A stretch of DNA of 64,000 nt, taken from Yamagishiella unicocca. Taxonomy: Eukaryota > Chlorophyta > Chlorophyceae > Chlamydomonadales > Volvocaceae. Below the pieces are notes generated by a model, which did no database searches, was not told the DNA's origin, and worked only from the letters and a program-made list of their open reading frames with translations. Positions within the stretch are counted from its first letter, which is position 1; each line of letters opens with the position of its first letter. The DNA lies in the NCBI GenBank assembly GCA_003116995.1, contig BDSL01000030.1, positions 806,001-870,000 on the forward strand. The letters are read 5' to 3'. A program made the translations under genes and the position numbers. This document shows, piece after piece, positions 59,861-64,000 of this stretch.

Positions 59861-62800
59861 CATGTCATGCCGGCGCTGGGGCCTCCGACGCCTTTATTGC
59901 AGCCGCCGTATACCCGCCCAGCCTCCGTGGCGCTGATGGCCGCCAGCACCGCGACGTCCCAGACACATAAGGGAGGGAGGGCCGGAGGGACCGCTGATTG
60001 AGACCTAACGCCGCAGAGGAATAAAAACAGCCGAGAACCCCGCTGCACGGCGCGGCGCCGCAAACCCGACGTGCCGCCGTGCACGAAGGCAAACACCGAT
60101 CACGGTGTTACAACTCGGCGTGGTCGGAAGGCCAAAAAACGTGACGGTTTTCCGAGTTTACCATGGTTTTCTGCAACATATGACGTACGCAGTCGCGTGG
60201 TTCTGGAGCGGGGTTGCTCCTGTTGGGACGCTGGAGCGTCGATGTTCGTACTTTTCGGAGATCAACGTAGCGCTACGGGCCGTGCTGGCATTGGACGAGT
60301 ACGACTAGTCGTTTTGCCGTTTGTTGCTGTTCATTGTCGGTGCGTCTTCACCCCTACCTGCATTGTTTATTATTGCCCCGGTGGGGCTCTAGCAGAGTGT
60401 GTAACAGAGTCTTTGCAGAAAACCAAATGCAACCAGACGAACCGGAAGACAGACGCCCCCACCCGCGGAAACAGGTCCAAGGGGGGCAGAAAACGGGAAC
60501 AACCCAACCCGCGGAGGCCTCCTACATTTAGCAAGCGAAACAAATCAGGCCGTACCCCGGCTCGATCAGGGAATCCCTCCATTAAGCGTGCGGAGGGCTG
60601 GCCCCTTGCCGCGAATTGGAAATCCAGGCAGAGAGCTGGCCGCAGGCCGCCCACTGGCAACCCTCAGGTAGCGGCGGCTCAGAACAGCTCAGAACGAACT
60701 CAACACCAAGACGGCCCCCCGAAGGCCCGACATACAGGATCCCGAGCTTCGAGGTGACGGACAAGGGCTTAACGCCCACAGCTCACAGCCGCCGTTACAG
60801 AGTCTAGCTCTCTGCGTTCCGTCGCCTCTAAGCCACAAGCCTGGCCACAAGTATGTACAAGGACGCCTGCCCGGCGGCACCTTTCTTTTTCAATTTGCTT
60901 ACGCCAGATTAGCACTCGGCGTTGCAAATGACTGCAATTTTGACATATAAGGATGACCAGCAGACATCACGAGCACATGCACTTGCAGCACTATCGAAGC
61001 TTCTCCTTTGATTCACGAGGATCCATCCACGTAATGAATTACCATCATCGTAATGTTATAGAGTCGAAACGCACGGCCCTATGTGCGTATTATGACGCTT
61101 GGCATATGCTGTCAAGCAAAATGCGAGTGTTACCAGGGGCCAAATAGACACGTATGTTGTGCTCCGATCAAGCGTAGATTCATATAACTTATGACAAGTT
61201 CTATGGAATCTACATTGTCCTCGCACGCCATCGATCAGCTTCCACCTGTGCGTTGGCACCTGCCGTACGATACCTTTGAGACCTCGGGTTCAGTGTTATA
61301 CCTTTCATGTTGCGTCCCTAGGGAATGAATGATATAAGACAGCGATACATTGTAGAGTGCCACTGTCTTCAGACCAATTGGAATTCAGGCTTCCTCCACC
61401 ACCCATTCGGACCCGTCGCTACTCGACCGCCATGTCCCTTGATCGTGACGCCCGGCGCGTAGTTCAAGTGCTGGTACCGGGGGTGCCCCCACCTGTCCTG
61501 GTGGGTTGCGGCTTCTTCTACGCGCTGCGGCTCGACCTGCTCCTGTCTGCGTTACATTGTAGTCGGCGATCCCTTACGTATACATTGGTATGCAATTGCC
61601 ATCGCAGGATTATGTGTTCGCAAGTATTACCAAAAGTAATGCGGGCAGCCGTCGTGGACTCGCCGCTGATCATTGTTCGGGTCCTCCTCCACCTCGGTAC
61701 ATCCTTCGCGGGTGCGACAGTGGTCCACTGGGTGGACTTTCGTTGCTTGAAGGCGCTGTTTCTCCCAGCTGCGCTGGTCCGGCCCCTGGCCGCTTCGGAC
61801 AGTTGGACGCGCTGGAGTTCTGCTACGCACCCGTGGCACTACCTACCTCCAGTACCAGACGCCGGTGACCGCCCAACAGGGACTGCATAGGTTCTATCGG
61901 TGAAGTTGAAGAACGGTTAGGCTCGATGGGAGCTTTTTTACTACTCGGAAGGTAGACGAATGTAGAAGAGGGTAGACAGCTCTGTGTTTGGGGTACTTAC
62001 TGTCAAAGAAACAGTCATTCATGGACTATAAATGAGATATACCCAGAAGCATGGATTATTTTGAAGATAATTTGGGGATGTTGTGCCTGAATTTGGCCTC
62101 AGCATGCTCTGAATGGGGTGTGCAGGCTGGCTTGTGTTGCAGTCGTGTCAACGGCTCGTGTGTCCCGCACCGGCATTTGCTGCGGTTCGTCCACGAGTGC
62201 CATGATGGATCTTGTGGCTGCGAGGCGCCTATGGCGTCTTTGATTGTAGGAGTGCGCTCATGGTCACAGTAGTAACTAGGAAGTTAAAGTGCCGGATGCT
62301 GGCAGGTTTCTAGGTAGGCGCATTGCATGAATTATCGTTGTGCGAATGGTTTGGCACATTTTTATTCTTTCAGTCAAATTGCTGTTCAAACGGAGGTGGC
62401 AAGGTCTTCCCCACCAGTTTTGACGTCATAGCACGTCATAGCGGATTGTTGTCCAGTTGCATGTACAGAAGTGTGGTGAGGGAACGCTCAGATGATTTGC
62501 AGGTTGCAGAGCCGTATGCCTGATATCGTCGCGGCGTTCCGGTGACGGAGGATGTTGTTGCTCGGCGTGAATACTTTCATGAGTAGCGTTACGTTACAAA
62601 TTGTAGTCGAGGCGCTTGGATGCCTTCACGCTAGTGGATATATGGCACGGCGGTGTGCTTGAATGCTTTTGCACGAATACAGAGTGACGCTGTGATGTCC
62701 CAGGATGTCGTTGCTGGTCCTTGGCAAGGTTGCAGGCGGTTTCCTGCACCCGAACGCCCCCAGCAGTAATGGATGCCGTTGAAGAAGACGCCGTGTTCCT

Positions 62801-63158
62801 GTGTAAGGAAGCTTCGCATGGTCAACGTTGGGACAAGCCGGCAACCTAGCAGCAGCGCGCACACCACGAATCTCGAGACCGCGTTGGAAATGTCCGGCTT
62901 TGAAGGGGCCGAACAACTAAGCAGGTACACATGTCGTGGCCCCCCGACCCCTGGGTCAGCAGGTTGAAACAAGGAAATTTCCATTGTTGCGACGCCCTAT
63001 CGTATGCCTGTGGTGCCATAGCTGCCTGCAGCTCTGCCCTCTGCGTGCGACTCATCGGGTCCATCAGCATGACCTTCGATCCGAAAGAGAGACACCCTTG
63101 TAGGGTTGTGCTCTGTTGCAATGCCTTCCCTGGCGAGTGAGCACTGCCATCTGCCGAA
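59861..63158. other. Intergenic, repeat-type DNA with unassigned ORFs
   Basis: The largest open frame is 61357-61890 (177 residues, MPLSSDQLEFRLPPPPIRTR..), with an alternative overlapping frame from 61590 beginning after a good acceptor (catcgcag) and reading DYVFASITKSNAGSRRGLAA. Neither matches a known family and their frames conflict, so no gene is called. The stretch 60410-60720 is A/C-rich like 47930-48320. A Cys-rich frame at 62051-62272 is also unassigned. Confidence 0.35.
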
Positions 63159-63209
63159 GTAGTAGTCACTGTTACTGCCGTGCGAACCCCGGCTCATGGA
63201 TCGTATTGA
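63159..63209 (+). pseudogene. LINE-like C-terminal peptide, diverged
   Basis: Reads VVVTVTAVRTPAHGSY-stop. The first six residues match the other tails; the remainder has decayed. Confidence 0.35.
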
Positions 63210-63604
63210 CGACTCGCACGTAAGCAATGCGCTCATCGACACAAGCTTCCGGTCGACAAGATCTCAATGTTACTAACACGTGTCAGGACACAGCACATAA
63301 GTTGGGCACCAGGTGCCAGTTCCGATACCAACTGAACGCTCGTCGGGGGCTCGTCGAACGCTCGGGGGCTCGTCGGGGGCTCGTCGAAGAACGGGTTTTA
63401 GGAACCCGATCACGAGCAGCCAAGGCGTCTTTGGGTTTTGGTCGTTGGCGGAAATGTATGGGGTTCCTTAAAGGCTTTGCTTGCCGAGGTGCCGACCCCG
63501 TGATAGCAAGCCGCGCCGCTGGTGCTGCCGTTGACCTCTCAGGGTATGCATCCTGCTCTGCCTGGGGTTGAGGAAGTGGTGTCCATGCTCACCACGCGCC
63601 TGGG

Positions 63605-64000
63605 GTGGCGGTTTGGCGGTGGTTCGCCTCTGGCGCTGAGGAGATGACTGTTCGGGTTGGGAACGCTGTGCAGCTGGTCGGGGTCGCGGATGCGCGGCGG
63701 GCGGCGCATGAGCGGTTTGTGCGCGAAGCGCTTGGGAGCACCAGGCCTGTCCCGCCAGCGGCCCTGACTGTCCTGCAGCAAGTGTTTCGGCGGCTCTGGT
63801 CAGGAGTTTAGTGGGAGCCTTCCCATAAGGAGGGGTGGTGGCGGCTGTCCGTGAATGGGATCCCTTTCTTGGGAACTCACATATGGGGGCGGTAACGGCT
63901 GCTCCCTGTGGGTGTGGTGCGCCGGCTGGGGAGCGTCCAGGGGAGGTTTCCCCCCGCCTGCACCACTTCTGGTTCTGCCCGGTGGCTCAGGCTATGATTG
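63605..64000 (+). pseudogene. Decayed LINE-like ORF2 C-terminus running off the window
   Basis: One frame reads RRAAHERFVREALGSTRPVP, then VFRRLWSGV, a stop, and KEGWWRLSVNGIPFLG. After a frameshift it continues CGCGAPAGERP, then RLHHFWFCPVAQAMI to the window edge. CxC...H-H-FW-x-CP is a zinc-binding arrangement at the end of non-LTR retroelement polyproteins and matches 48375-48773. At least one stop and one frameshift mark it as inactive; the 3' end lies outside the window. Confidence 0.65.

Noticed and set aside
61357..61890. 177-residue plus ORF and overlapping 92-residue ORF
   Set aside because: Two conflicting frames with partial splice logic and no family match. Kept only as a note in the intergenic entry.

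Overview
The window is nuclear DNA of a GC-rich green alga, most likely a volvocine or chlamydomonadalean chlorophyte. The evidence is: genes broken into 4 to 11 short exons with GT..AG borders and GC-rich third codon positions; introns full of G- or C-rich minisatellites; plastid and mitochondrial transit peptides; and a plastid ferredoxin:thioredoxin reductase subunit. I rebuilt the gene models by eye by joining exons with compatible phase. Every named model gives an uninterrupted protein of the length expected for its family. No tRNA, rRNA, CRISPR array or bacterial-type operon was seen.

Gene-rich half (about 3.4-42 kb), in order: ferredoxin:thioredoxin reductase catalytic subunit (FTRC, +); an unrecognised 66-residue protein (-); an intronless HMG-box plus histone-fold protein (-); succinyl-CoA ligase alpha (-); asparaginyl-tRNA synthetase (+); the mRNA 3'-end processing factor CLP1 (-); organellar NAD-malate dehydrogenase (+); an S33 proline iminopeptidase-like hydrolase (-); glycine cleavage T-protein (+). 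From 7.9 kb on, the genes alternate strand and form three head-to-head pairs (SCS-alpha/AsnRS, CLP1/MDH, PIP/GCST) with intergenic gaps of about 280-480 bp that must hold bidirectional promoters. SCS-alpha, MDH and GCST are organellar carbon-metabolism enzymes (TCA cycle, malate valve or photorespiration), so part of the cluster is linked by theme.

Repeat-rich half (about 42-64 kb): gene-poor and less GC-rich. It holds one convincing but unnamed gene, a secreted or Golgi-type protein resembling five-bladed beta-propeller glycosidases/phosphorylases (52.1-54.6 kb). A 113-bp tandem duplication covers its second exon's 3' end and splice donor. The rest contains debris of one non-LTR (LINE-like) retroelement family: two decayed C-terminal zinc-finger ends (48.4-48.8 and 63.6-64.0 kb), a reverse-transcriptase palm fragment (56.6 kb), and at least seven copies of a conserved C-terminal peptide (VVVTVTVGSR.. 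GRTIG.IA-stop). It also contains a long diverged inverted repeat, several tandem repeats, and a roughly 570-bp dispersed repeat with a second copy at 1.1-1.7 kb.

The most unusual observations are the HMG-box/histone-fold fusion, the apparent alternative starts of AsnRS (organellar versus cytosolic), the shared peptide tails of the LINE family, the exon-edge duplication in the propeller gene, and the tiny convergent gene beside FTRC.
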